A DNA stretch of 45,982 nucleotides from Bacillota bacterium (GTDB lineage: Bacteria; Bacillota_I; Bacilli_A; Acholeplasmatales; UBA5453). This document shows, one piece after another, positions 33,201 to 40,264 of this stretch. Position 1 is the stretch's first letter. Each line of letters starts with the position of its first letter. Under the pieces are notes generated by a model that saw nothing but the letters and a program-made list of their open reading frames with translations, did not search any database and was not told where the DNA came from. A program made the position numbers and the translations under genes. The stretch is taken from contig JAEZHT010000083.1 of assembly GCA_023436805.1 (NCBI GenBank), positions 1 through 45,982 on the forward strand, in the 5' to 3' direction.

Positions 33201-33828
33201 TGGCAGCCTCTATCCACGTGGATAAAGAAAATGATGTATTGAATTCGGCTATGACATGATTCTTTAGGATAAAATGTTTTCTCTTGGCTGGATGCACGCC
33301 TGAAAAATGATGATAGGGTTTGATATAAGTTGGTGGACACTGTTTAATTTTTCCTTCAAAAAATGCTTGTGCATCCTGCTGTATGGGTTGTGTTTCTTTG
33401 GCTTTCGAAAACCCCTCCATCGGTAAATCTTGTAGGTGTAGATATAGTGACTTCATCAAATATTGAATCGACGTACCATCGAGTAAAATATGATTCGCTA
33501 CGAACAAAAGACGTTTGGTTTCGATATCCATGGCGATTCGATAAAATGGTGTATTGAGTTCAAATGGTGCTTCAAAAAAAGCTTGAGTATCTGCTGGATG
33601 AATCGATACAAGTTTGGGTTTTTGATCGGTATTTATCCAATAAGGTGTTTGTACAAACAATTGAATGGTTTGATGTAACTCTACAATGTTATGGAAAAAT
33701 GATTCAATTTTATTAAAGTTGATTTCAAGGTGAGACACATCTAAAAAACACCCGATTTGAATCGGATAATGATCGTACTGGCTAGATGCGTGTAGCATAT
33801 TCAGTTGTAACTGACTGAGTGCCTTCAT
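30196..33828 (-). CDS. Single-module non-ribosomal peptide synthetase, C-A-PCP-reductase
   Basis: 1210 residues. In order: a condensation domain (about 1-380) with NHILLDG at about 112-118, where the first His of HHxxxDG is Asn but the catalytic second His is kept; an adenylation domain (about 395-820) with YYFTSGTQGRKQ, NSYGPTETT, YPTGDIG, GRRDKTIKRHRVRID and the EGKIE lysine; a carrier domain (about 830-900) with the phosphopantetheine Ser in GGDSL; and a terminal NAD(P)H reductase (about 920-1200) with YGSNGFLG, STVG and YLTSK. It should acylate one amino acid and release it as aldehyde or alcohol. The ATG at 33828 has GGTG ahead. No other biosynthetic gene is adjacent. Confidence 0.93.
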   Translation of the reverse strand: MKALSQLQLNMLHASSQYDHYPIQIGCFLDVSHLEINFNKIESFFHNIVELHQTIQLFVQTPYWINTDQKPKLVSIHPADTQAFFEAPFELNTPFYRIAMDIETKRLLFVANHILLDGTSIQYLMKSLYLHLQDLPMEGFSKAKETQPIQQDAQAFFEGKIKQCPPTYIKPYHHFSGVHPAKRKHFILKNHVIAEFNTSFSLSTWIEAAMVLYLFHLHPKQLLRYGMVFSQRKSAEKTALGMFSQVYPIHIDITENPTIETFLNRIETAHRQVFRRRFIDFESLLSCSKIHHQTTQLFDFTIINQTRHYDEYIPIEPLFYPYLDQSLVINILEGNDTHLYLDYQIDVYSEPMIDRLFKRILHIMNQLNKCIRVSDVSVLFEDELPITLPKVNLKLLDLYYQNLEDHLKNIAIIDEAAITYQKLEADSNRLSHALLNTSTETIVIEGHKTYKAILTMMAVIKAGKPFVFYTSETKSFLNPPIDIDALDWQHQSPLYIDYPKNPILAYYFTSGTQGRKQIAITCEALANHLIGAPYITQAKNLKRIPLLSALHFDMSLEEIWVALLHKITLVLMDDETFKQPSKRANRFELYPVDGITTTPSMIKILMDDPKIMAHLNWLVLGGETLTPGLARSILAYPNIQLFNSYGPTETTIAVTSTKIDANRPISIGKAHSNTQVMIFNDKPLPWGEVGEIYVQGIQVSPSVNTVMYEDKSFYPTGDIGYQDELGYIYFIGRRDKTIKRHRVRIDLNWIDQKIQQHPSVIQVRSVFNQNQIITYVQPNHSLDEDTLWQHINHTLSPQHRPNRLVFTQNITQEGKIETRDHVKQTPFKPNNLKEKAIFHALSIVLNHADFNLEDVIATHGGDSLSVIQILSILDQYGYAIDAEHLETKTISDIIRDTYKRNIAYKQLKHHTKNLPIEVSDCICLYGSNGFLGIHVLDTLINQTNASVICPLRVSQAVLEETYRYYHKKNLDTNRVQVIPFNANIEDLNVDLIINASGYTKYQGKPEIYDHINVDFVIELANKAKDLNIPLVHISTVGIGSYERVFDEVRRRIRMTFSNPYLTSKAKAEVALSEINGLNYKIIRVGNLTPSLNQKVPQLNGDNAFMKGLSNLIHHQNSNLYGIHFDITPVDVASQAIVAFLRTSMTIGHVIHPNRYHYDGDQKGIVLNPTKPVIQSKETQQALKNQGFKYPNLDTDYLKALIEIAEKNRDV

Positions 33829-33873
33829 GATTGTCACCGTTTGAGATGTTTATATCGTACCATAAATATCGTA

Positions 33874-33919
33874 AAGAAAAAAGACGCCTTCAAGTTCTAA
33901 ACTGAACTTAGACGTCTTT
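33874..33919 (-). terminator. Strong terminator after the diacylglycerol kinase gene
   Basis: Minus-strand long stem pairing AAAGACG..AAGTTC with GAACTT..CGTCTTT (33881-33919), followed by TTTTTC. It isolates the NRPS gene from tyrS-dagK transcription. Confidence 0.85.
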
Positions 33920-33922
33920 GAA

Positions 33923-34759
33923 TTATCTTTCGATGTGCATCGATTGGACGTGATTGACCGATTCGCCATCCTTTTGAAGGAAGGAGACTTTGCCATAATG
34001 AACATCCATGGTTTTCCCTTGAATGATGGTTACCCAGCGTTTGAACCAAACATGTTTTCCAAAATAGATGGTTGGAAAAATAAGGAACAAAATGAATCTT
34101 GGTACGCGGTGAATGATTAAAAATTCCAGCAAATCATCGCCACGAACAGAACTTGGGGAGAACTTCATACCGCCACCCATATAAACGGAATTTGCTGCCA
34201 AGATAAACCATACTTTTTTATACGATTTGGTGACCCCATCAATGGTGACAGTGGCTTCCGATGGTTTATAGGTTAAGAATGCTTTGAGGGCGTTTTTGAA
34301 GTAATTGGCTGCGGTTTTCTTTTTAGTCGATATGTTGACCAAGTGGCACACATAGGCATCGACACCAATCCCTGTCCCATTTAAGAATAGGGATTCTTCC
34401 CCATTCACGGTGACTTTAGGTAAGTCTTGGATGTAGTCATTGATTTGAATCAAATGATCTTTCGATGGGATACTTCGAATGAAATCATTACCGGTGCCTG
34501 CCTTTAAGACATATATCGGTTGGGTAATATCATACCCACGAATTGAATTGACCAAATGGTGAAGTGTCCCATCGCCACCTAAAATGATGACACGGTCTTC
34601 TTGATGTACCCCTTGGATGAAATTCGCGACCGATGGGATTTCGAGGATGCTGTGAACTGCGGTTTCTTTACCTTCAGATTTGAGTTTCAATACCAGTTCA
34701 TCGACAATCCCTTGACTCTTTCCATTGCGTGATAATGGGTTATAAAGAATGATGTCCAT
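33923..34759 (-). CDS. Diacylglycerol/lipid kinase family protein
   Basis: 278 residues of the DAGK catalytic family (DgkB/YegS type). It uses ATP to phosphorylate diacylglycerol or a related lipid at the membrane, recycling it into phospholipid. NPLSRNGKS at the N-terminus, ILGGDGTLHHLVN near residue 60, LKAGTGNDFIRS and a C-terminal DGE (QKDGESV) are the family motifs. It begins nine bases after tyrS and is followed by a strong terminator, so it is the last gene of the T-box-controlled unit. The true lipid substrate is not fixed by sequence. Confidence 0.88.
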   Translation of the reverse strand: MDIILYNPLSRNGKSQGIVDELVLKLKSEGKETAVHSILEIPSVANFIQGVHQEDRVIILGGDGTLHHLVNSIRGYDITQPIYVLKAGTGNDFIRSIPSKDHLIQINDYIQDLPKVTVNGEESLFLNGTGIGVDAYVCHLVNISTKKKTAANYFKNALKAFLTYKPSEATVTIDGVTKSYKKVWFILAANSVYMGGGMKFSPSSVRGDDLLEFLIIHRVPRFILFLIFPTIYFGKHVWFKRWVTIIQGKTMDVHYGKVSFLQKDGESVNHVQSMHIER

Positions 34760-34768
34760 AGACCCTCC

Positions 34769-36007
34769 TTAGATGAGTTCCACCAAAGCAAACTTCTTCT
34801 TTCCTCTTTTTATAATAACATACTTTTCAAAGTATGCTAAAGACTTATTGATTTGAACATCAAAGTCATTGACTTTTACTTCATTGACAACGACTGCACC
34901 GCTTTTTACGAATTCTCTGGCTTCACGTTTAGAGGATGCCAATTTGGTTTCTACCAAAGCATCGAGAACATTGATTTCACCTTCAACTGAAATCGAATCT
35001 AACCCCTTTTTCGCCATCACGAGTTCATTGAGTGATAACTTAGAGAATTCTCCAGAGAATAGGGATTCGGTTACGTTTAGTGCACTATTGAGTTTTTCTT
35101 TGCCATGAACCAATTCAACGATTTCTGCAGCCAAACGTTTTTGTGCGATGCGTTTTTCAGGTTCAAGTTGTGAGGTAGCGACAATCGATTCAATCTCTTC
35201 TTTAGATAATAAGGTAAGCATCTTGAAATACGTGAGGACATCGTCATCTGCGGTATTCAAGAAATATTGATAGAGTTCATACGCACTGGTTAAGGTTTCA
35301 TCCAACCATAATGCCCCAGATTCACTCTTACCGAACTTCGTGCCATCTGACTTTAATAATAGCGGTGAAGACATTGCGACGGCGTCGTGTTGATCCCCTA
35401 CGGTTTTACGGATGAGTTCTAATCCTGTGGTAATGTTTCCCCATTGGTCAGACCCACCGAATTGGATTTTACAATCTAAGGTTTGATAGAGGTGTAACCA
35501 GTCAATTGCTTGGATGAGCATGTATGAAAACTCGGTGTATGAAATACCGGTATCTAGTCTCGCTTGAACGGTTTCTTTGGATAACATGTAATTGATGTTA
35601 AAGTTTTTACCGTAATCCCTCAAGAATTGAATCATATCGATTTTCGAAATCCAATCGTAGTTATTGACAAAAATCGCTTCTTTTTGGAAGTGAGACAATT
35701 GAACTTTGATCTTTTCAGCATTTTGTAAAGATTCTTCTAAAGTGAGTAATTTGCGTTCACTGGTTTGTCTTGGGTCACCGATGAGGCCGGTTGCCCCACC
35801 AATGAGGACGACGGGAGTATGTCCGTATTTCGCAATCAACATGATTCTCACGATTTGGACCAAGTGGCCAACAGTTAAACTTTGTCCCGTTGGGTCAAAT
35901 CCACAGTAAAATTTCGTTTTTTGGTTGTCTAATAAATCCTTTGCTTTGGCTTCATTGGATACGTCTTTCACAAATCCGCGCCATTGTAATTCTTCAAATA
36001 ATGTCAT
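34769..36007 (-). CDS. tyrS: Tyrosyl-tRNA synthetase
   Basis: 412 residues, bacterial TyrRS. The HIGH-type motif is in SLTVGHLVQ, the tyrosine pocket in GGSDQWGN, and the KMSKS-type loop as KFGKSES; a C-terminal S4 RNA-binding domain starts near residue 345 (VLDALVETKLASSKREAREFV). The start at 36007 has AAGGAGAAG ahead. A T-box leader with a Tyr codon in the specifier position precedes it. Followed by the lipid kinase gene at nine bases. Confidence 0.97.
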   Translation of the reverse strand: MTLFEELQWRGFVKDVSNEAKAKDLLDNQKTKFYCGFDPTGQSLTVGHLVQIVRIMLIAKYGHTPVVLIGGATGLIGDPRQTSERKLLTLEESLQNAEKIKVQLSHFQKEAIFVNNYDWISKIDMIQFLRDYGKNFNINYMLSKETVQARLDTGISYTEFSYMLIQAIDWLHLYQTLDCKIQFGGSDQWGNITTGLELIRKTVGDQHDAVAMSSPLLLKSDGTKFGKSESGALWLDETLTSAYELYQYFLNTADDDVLTYFKMLTLLSKEEIESIVATSQLEPEKRIAQKRLAAEIVELVHGKEKLNSALNVTESLFSGEFSKLSLNELVMAKKGLDSISVEGEINVLDALVETKLASSKREAREFVKSGAVVVNEVKVNDFDVQINKSLAYFEKYVIIKRGKKKFALVELI

Positions 36008-36029
36008 GGTTCTTCTCCTTTTAAATAAA

Positions 36030-36226
36030 ATAAAAAGTCGTCCTTAAAAATCAATCTAAGGACGACTATAACAATCGTGGTACCACCTTAGTTCTATGGT
36101 TGCCCATAGCACTCTTTGTGTTGTTGGATCTCCAAAAGTGTAATTCAGTTTAAACCCAGCTTTGTTTTCACCTGCCACAAAGTCTCTATGTTCTAAAGTT
36201 TAAGCCTACTGCGTTTTTTTCAACGA
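36030..36226 (-). ncRNA. T-box leader of tyrS (specifier UAC)
   Basis: Minus strand: AGTA motif near the 5' end, candidate specifier TAC at 36140-36142 in the context GAATTACAC, T-box AAGGTGGTACCACG (complement of 36076-36089) and terminator AGTCGTCCTTA / TAAGGACGACT (36036-36067) followed by TTTTTA. It starts within a few bases of the ccpA stop codon, and no clear promoter lies between. Confidence 0.93.
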
Positions 36227-36228
36227 TC

Positions 36229-37224
36229 CTATAATGATTCTCTTCTCACGATGTAGTGAGGTAATACAACTTGAAGTGAATCGAGTTGTTCTTTGTTCAT
36301 GAGTTTGGTTAATAATCTCATGGCTACTGCACCGATATCATACACTGGGATATCAATCGATGTCAAGGTTGGGCGGGATAAAAGCGCATACTTCGTATTT
36401 TGGAAGCCTGCAACAGATACCATTTCAGGGACAGAACGGCCAGATTCATTCGCAATATTCATGAATGATACTGCGATGGAGTCACGGACACCAATCGCAC
36501 CATCAATGATCTTATCGGCGAAGAAGTTCGCGAAATGTTGACGGTTGACAGACGTCGTCCCGGAGGTTCTGAACACGCGTGGCATTAAGTGTGCTTCTTG
36601 CATCGCTTTGGTATAACCCAATTCTTTCTTATCGTTGACGGAATATTTTCTCACGGTAGAAAGCATATAAATGTCTTTTTTACCCATTTCAATCATCAGC
36701 TTGGTAATTTCATACCCTGCTTTTTCATAATCGATGGATACACTTGGTACAGATTTGTCTTCATTGACCACGTTCGCTAAAACGAATGGAATTTCGTTTT
36801 CATCAAACAATTCTTTGACTTTCTTCATTCTCGAAGCATCGAGTTCGTCGTTTAAAATCAATACGCCATCGACTTGTTCAGCCACGATGTCGTTGATGAG
36901 TTCGATGATGTTGACATCTTCATGGGCAGAGAATAATTTGATTGAATAACTATACTTCATCGCGATGTCGGAAATACCCCCAAGCATTTCCGCAACGGAA
37001 GCTCTGGTGATATCTGAGACCAAAACACCCACAGTGGTGGTTTTACGGCTCGCTAAACCTCTAGCGATCGCATTTGGGCGATAGCCGAGTTCTTTGATGA
37101 CTTTTAATACGCGTTCTCTCGTGTCTGGTTTAACTTTTTCAGGGTTGTTTAATACTCTCGAAACGGTTGCTAATGAGACTCTTGCCGCTAAGGCTACTTC
37201 ATAAATCGTTACTTTTACGCTCAT
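36229..37224 (-). CDS. ccpA: CcpA-like LacI-family catabolite regulator
   Basis: 331 residues. The N-terminus (VTIYEVALAARVSLATVSRVLNN) and the hinge and start of the core (RPNAIARGLASRKTTTVGVL) closely resemble Bacillus CcpA, and the core domain follows the CcpA plan to LPHYIVRRES. CcpA with phosphorylated HPr binds cre sites to repress or activate carbon genes. Gene order beside tyrS also matches Bacillus. Its promoter -35 overlaps a cre-like site, suggesting autoregulation. The Ser-P-HPr contact residues were not checked individually, so another LacI-family role remains possible. Confidence 0.78.
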   Translation of the reverse strand: MSVKVTIYEVALAARVSLATVSRVLNNPEKVKPDTRERVLKVIKELGYRPNAIARGLASRKTTTVGVLVSDITRASVAEMLGGISDIAMKYSYSIKLFSAHEDVNIIELINDIVAEQVDGVLILNDELDASRMKKVKELFDENEIPFVLANVVNEDKSVPSVSIDYEKAGYEITKLMIEMGKKDIYMLSTVRKYSVNDKKELGYTKAMQEAHLMPRVFRTSGTTSVNRQHFANFFADKIIDGAIGVRDSIAVSFMNIANESGRSVPEMVSVAGFQNTKYALLSRPTLTSIDIPVYDIGAVAMRLLTKLMNKEQLDSLQVVLPHYIVRRESL

Positions 37225-37243
37225 AATTTCAACTCCTCATAAC

Positions 37244-37262
37244 ACATGTTATTATAACATGT
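37244..37262. promoter_or_regulatory. 19-base perfect palindrome over the ccpA -10
   Basis: ACATGTTAT and ATAACATGT flank one central base and include the TATAAT box. It could be an operator of an unidentified regulator or simply a hairpin at the transcript start. Confidence 0.5.
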
Positions 37263-37279
37263 CGTGTAAAGGCTTTCAA
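37251..37279 (-). promoter_or_regulatory. Promoter of ccpA with overlapping cre-like site
   Basis: Minus-strand TTGAAA (37274-37279), 17-base spacer, TATAAT (37251-37256). The -35 is the start of TTGAAAGCCTTTACA (37265-37279), one base away from the cre consensus (G of the central CG replaced by C). Confidence 0.65.
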
Positions 37280-37330
37280 GCATTTCATGAAAATTTTTAC
37301 ATTTGTTTTCATTTTGCTTAGTAAAGCCAT

Positions 37331-37362
37331 AAAAAAGAAAAAAACCAGCATTCACTGGTTTT
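37331..37362 (-). terminator. Terminator of rplS
   Basis: Minus-strand stem AAAACCAG / CTGGTTTT (37341-37362) followed by TTTCTTTTTT. Confidence 0.85.
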
Positions 37363-37368
37363 AATTCC

Positions 37369-37731
37369 TTAGACGGATCTCTTTTCTTTGATACGTGCAG
37401 CTTTAGTGGATAATGTTCTGATGTAATTGAGCTTAGCTCTTCTTACTTTACCACTTCTAGCAACTTCTAATCTGTCGATGGTAGGTGCATTCACTGGGAA
37501 TGTTCTTTCTACACCGACGCCATAGGAAATCTTACGAACTGTGAAAGTTTCACTGACACCGCCACCTTGACGTTTGATTACCAATCCTTCAAATAATTGG
37601 ATACGTTCGCGGTTACCTTCTTTAATTTTGACATACACTTTAACAGTATCACCTGGATAGAAAGTTGGAACTTCCTTCATGTATGCGCTCGTAAGCTCTT
37701 GGATCAATTGTTGACCTTTTGCTCTTGCCAT
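37369..37731 (-). CDS. rplS: 50S ribosomal protein L19
   Basis: 120 residues, the normal L19 length. It sits at the 30S-50S interface. The FYPGDTVKVYVKIKEG and RIQLFEGLVIKRQGGG segments, TVRKISYGVGVERTFP and the basic tail are characteristic. The ATG at 37731 (MARAKG) has AGGAGTG ahead; the open frame runs ten codons further upstream into the leader. It follows trmD as in most bacteria but has its own promoter and an L19-type leader RNA. Confidence 0.97.
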   Translation of the reverse strand: MARAKGQQLIQELTSAYMKEVPTFYPGDTVKVYVKIKEGNRERIQLFEGLVIKRQGGGVSETFTVRKISYGVGVERTFPVNAPTIDRLEVARSGKVRRAKLNYIRTLSTKAARIKEKRSV

Positions 37732-37806
37732 AGTACTCACTCCTAATCTTCCAGTGTTCATAAAGGTTTCTCTAGCGGACCACTGTGCTTTACCGGTTTA
37801 ACGGCA
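37732..37806 (-). promoter_or_regulatory. L19 leader RNA (candidate rplS autoregulatory element)
   Basis: The minus-strand stretch between promoter and rplS contains GTGGTCCGCTAGAGAAACC and ATGAACACTGGAAG, which resemble the Firmicutes L19 leader, and the paired GCCGTTAAACCGGT region. Assignment is from memory of the leader family. Confidence 0.6.
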
Positions 37807-37812
37807 TTTCGT

Positions 37813-37841
37813 ATTATATCATAGATATATGTCTTGCGCAA
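37813..37841 (-). promoter_or_regulatory. Promoter of rplS
   Basis: Minus-strand TTGCGC (37836-37841), 17-base spacer, TATAAT (37813-37818). Confidence 0.65.
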
Positions 37842-37866
37842 GTCTTTTTACGACTTAATCGACAAA

Positions 37867-38601
37867 TCATTTGGATTCTTTGTTTAATTCGTTTTTAATG
37901 GCTTCTAACATCTTTAAATCAGCTTTAGACAATTCAGCTTTATCCAACAAATCAGGGCGTTTTATGAGGGTTTGTTTGAGCGCTTCATAACGGCGCCACT
38001 TGGCTATTTCCTGATGGTTACCATTGCGTAAAACTTCCGGTACTTCATAGCCTTTATAGGTGGCTGGTTTGGTATAATGTGGGTGTTCTAACAAACCCAT
38101 CGAAAATGAATCATTTTCATGGGATTCTTTCTTGATGACATCATCCAAAAGTCTGACCACAGCGTCTGTAATCATCATTGCAGGGAGTTCACCACCGGTT
38201 AAAACAAAATCGCCCATCGATACTTCTTCATCGATGAAATGGTACACACGTTCATCGATGCCTTCATAATGGCCTGCCAAAATGATTAAGTGTTCTAATG
38301 AAGCATATCTTTCCGCTGTTTTTTGATTGAAGACTTGTCCTCTAGGGCTGGTGATAATCACCGTTGAATTCTCTTTTTTCAATGCTTCAATCGCGTGATA
38401 GAATGGTGGAAATTGCATGAGCATGCCTGCGCCACCACCATACGGGGTATCATCGACTTTACGGTGTTTGAGCACACTGTAATCTCTTAAATCAATGATG
38501 TTAATTTCCACCAAGTTGATACCTACAGCACGACGAATGATGGATTCATCTAAACATGCTTTCAACATGTCTGGAAAAATGGTGACGATGTCAATCCTCA
38601 T
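37867..38601 (-). CDS. trmD: tRNA (guanine-37-N1)-methyltransferase
   Basis: 244 residues, SPOUT-class knotted methyltransferase. It methylates G37 next to the anticodon, preventing frameshifts. MRIDIVTIFPDM at the N-terminus, DDTPYGGGAGMLM, the AdoMet knot with AGHYEGIDERV and MGDFVLTGGELPA, and the tail LLEHPHYTKPATYKG are all diagnostic. It overlaps rimM by four bases (ATGA), the usual rimM-trmD coupling. Confidence 0.98.
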   Translation of the reverse strand: MRIDIVTIFPDMLKACLDESIIRRAVGINLVEINIIDLRDYSVLKHRKVDDTPYGGGAGMLMQFPPFYHAIEALKKENSTVIITSPRGQVFNQKTAERYASLEHLIILAGHYEGIDERVYHFIDEEVSMGDFVLTGGELPAMMITDAVVRLLDDVIKKESHENDSFSMGLLEHPHYTKPATYKGYEVPEVLRNGNHQEIAKWRRYEALKQTLIKRPDLLDKAELSKADLKMLEAIKNELNKESK

Positions 38602-39080
38602 AACAATCCCTCGATTTCTTCAATATCGATGCGGTCTTCTGTGATGGTTTTAACAAACGCACTCACAAATGGGATGAGTGCTTTTTTGTCGTCTTTTTCG
38701 ACTTGAAGTAGATGTCCTTGGGGTACTTCTAAAATATCGGTTACTGTACCAACACATATGTTTTGTTGGTTGTATACTTGCTTCCCAATCAAATCTTGGT
38801 AATGGAATTCATCTTTCTTTAGTTTGGGTTTTTCGTCTGTGTATAAAACTGCACCCTTGAGATGTAATACTTGATTGATGTTGTCAAAAGCATCGAACCC
38901 AATGATTAAGTGGTCAGAAGCCTCTCTAACCGATTGAATCTTCAATTCGACTTTTTGTTCTTTGATTATTGTATAAACTTTTTTATTTTTTTTGAAACGG
39001 TCAAAATCACTGTTGGTTTTGACTTTCACTTCACCCTTGATGCCATGGGTGTTGATCACTTTTCCGATTTCGTAAGCCAT
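38598..39080 (-). CDS. rimM: 16S rRNA processing protein RimM
   Basis: 160 residues, normal length. RimM helps maturation of the 30S head by binding S19. EIGKVINTHGIKGEVKVK at the N-terminus, the central LKGAVLYTDE, and the PRC-barrel part (FHYQDLIGKQVY, LEVPQGHLLQVEKDDKKALIPF) are clear. The ATG at 39080 has AGGTGATATT ahead and a TATAAT at 39096-39101. In Bacilli it follows the KH-domain gene directly; here a diguanylate cyclase gene on the opposite strand separates them, so rimM needs its own promoter. Confidence 0.96.
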   Translation of the reverse strand: MAYEIGKVINTHGIKGEVKVKTNSDFDRFKKNKKVYTIIKEQKVELKIQSVREASDHLIIGFDAFDNINQVLHLKGAVLYTDEKPKLKKDEFHYQDLIGKQVYNQQNICVGTVTDILEVPQGHLLQVEKDDKKALIPFVSAFVKTITEDRIDIEEIEGLL

Positions 39081-39095
39081 AATATCACCTGTTCT

Positions 39096-39122
39096 ATTAT
39101 ATCACAAAAAAATCATATCAAA
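39096..39122 (-). promoter_or_regulatory. Candidate promoter of rimM-trmD
   Basis: Minus-strand TATAAT (39096-39101) with a weak TTTGAT (39117-39122) 15 bases upstream. Confidence 0.4.
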
Positions 39123-39161
39123 CCCGTGATAAAAGTGGGCATTTTCTCGATACGCCGGAAA

Positions 39162-39176
39162 ATGAAAACGGTTCCA
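39162..39176. promoter_or_regulatory. cre-like operator upstream of the diguanylate cyclase gene
   Basis: ATGAAAACGGTTCCA matches the full cre consensus WTGNAANCGNWNNCA. It lies about 45 bases upstream of the GGDEF gene's -35. Confidence 0.6.
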
Positions 39177-39220
39177 ACCCCCTTTTGATGGCCGATTGAT
39201 TGGTTTTTATAATTTTGGTA

Positions 39221-39248
39221 TTGTAATCGGTTTCGGTTATGATATGAT
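39221..39248 (+). promoter_or_regulatory. Promoter of the diguanylate cyclase gene
   Basis: TTGTAA (39221-39226), 16-base spacer, TATGAT (39243-39248). Confidence 0.55.
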
Positions 39249-39277
39249 GAATTTGGTAATTGCGGGGGAACATCAAC

Positions 39278-40207
39278 ATGATTGATCATAAAATCGTGGA
39301 TTGGTTAAAAACTGAATATGACATCGATTTTTATAACGACATCGCGTTTTCTTCTAATAGACGCGTATCTTTTGTGATTGATATTGATGAAAAGCCTTTG
39401 ATGTGTCGTGTGACCTCAGGCCAATTATCGAGTGTCTCACTGCCTGATTTGACCTATTTTCCTGTCAATGACTTGTTTGCTTATGTGGATGAAAATAACC
39501 TGCTTGCAGAAGTGGAAGGTAGACACAGTTTCATCCAAAATATTCGAGAAAAATTTAACACGTTTGATCAAGAGTTATACTTATATATCCCAGTTAGAAG
39601 AGCGTTTGAGCCTTTGTGGCTATACATGTCATTTACCAGACACTACGTGAATCAAAAACACTTTGTGTTCGCTCAAGTTGTGCGTATCTATGAACAAACA
39701 CCAATTGAAATCATCCATTACCAAAAGACTTATCAAGACCCTTTAACCAAGTTATTTTCAAGAGAAACGCTCAAATTACATATGAATCACTTAACTTCAA
39801 CCAGAGATTCTTATGTCATGTATATCGATATCGATGACTTTAAGTATGTCAATGATCGCTTTGGACACCAAGCCGGTGACCAATTGTTGATTGACATCGC
39901 CAACCATTTCATTGGTACTTGGGAATACAATGTTCTATACTATCGATTGGGTGGCGACGAATTCTTCATGTATTGTTATGACCATACGTTAGAACAAATC
40001 AAGGCACGTGCAGAAAGAATCATTCGTGATATAGAAAACTTGACTGAGGTTGCGAAAACCGTCGGCATCAGTGCTTCCATTGGTATCGTAGAAATCACAG
40101 AGGAAAATAAGGGCTATCACAGCTTATTAAATCTTGGGGATAAAACGATGTATCAATCCAAAGCCAAAGGTAAAGGTAGTTACACTTTATATCATCCTGA
40201 AAAATAA
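39278..40207 (+). CDS. Diguanylate cyclase (GGDEF domain)
   Basis: 309 residues. An N-terminal part (about 1-140) of mixed strands and helices without membrane segments is probably a sensor; the GGDEF domain (about 150-309) has the metal Asp in YIDIDDFKYVNDRFGHQAGD and the intact active site LGGDEFF at about 224-230. It should make c-di-GMP from two GTP. No RxxD inhibitory site is seen five residues before GGDEF. The ATG at 39278 has GGGGGA ahead; the open frame starts earlier only through a TTG. It lies alone, on the strand opposite to the ribosomal operon it interrupts, behind a cre-like site. Confidence 0.93.
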   Translation: MIDHKIVDWLKTEYDIDFYNDIAFSSNRRVSFVIDIDEKPLMCRVTSGQLSSVSLPDLTYFPVNDLFAYVDENNLLAEVEGRHSFIQNIREKFNTFDQELYLYIPVRRAFEPLWLYMSFTRHYVNQKHFVFAQVVRIYEQTPIEIIHYQKTYQDPLTKLFSRETLKLHMNHLTSTRDSYVMYIDIDDFKYVNDRFGHQAGDQLLIDIANHFIGTWEYNVLYYRLGGDEFFMYCYDHTLEQIKARAERIIRDIENLTEVAKTVGISASIGIVEITEENKGYHSLLNLGDKTMYQSKAKGKGSYTLYHPEK

Positions 40208-40209
40208 TA

Positions 40210-40235
40210 AAAGCATCCAAAGGGATGCTTTTTTG
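40210..40235 (+). terminator. Terminator of the diguanylate cyclase gene
   Basis: Stem AAAGCATCC / GGATGCTTT (40210-40231) followed by TTT. Confidence 0.85.
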
Positions 40236-40236
40236 T

Positions 40237-40261
40237 CGAAAAAAAAGAGATTTTCATCTCT
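40237..40261 (-). terminator. Terminator of rpsP-khpA
   Basis: Minus-strand stem AGAGAT / ATCTCT (40246-40261) followed by TTTTTTT. Confidence 0.8.
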
Positions 40262-40264
40262 TCT

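Noticed and set aside
34869..35108. Open frames on the plus strand inside tyrS, and similar ones inside rpsB, tsf, pckG and the NRPS gene
   Set aside because: They are antisense shadows of well-conserved genes with no ribosome site or recognisable protein.
39204..39214. TATAAT-like box near 39207 as the promoter of the GGDEF gene
   Set aside because: No -35 is found at proper spacing; the TTGTAA-TATGAT pair further down fits better.
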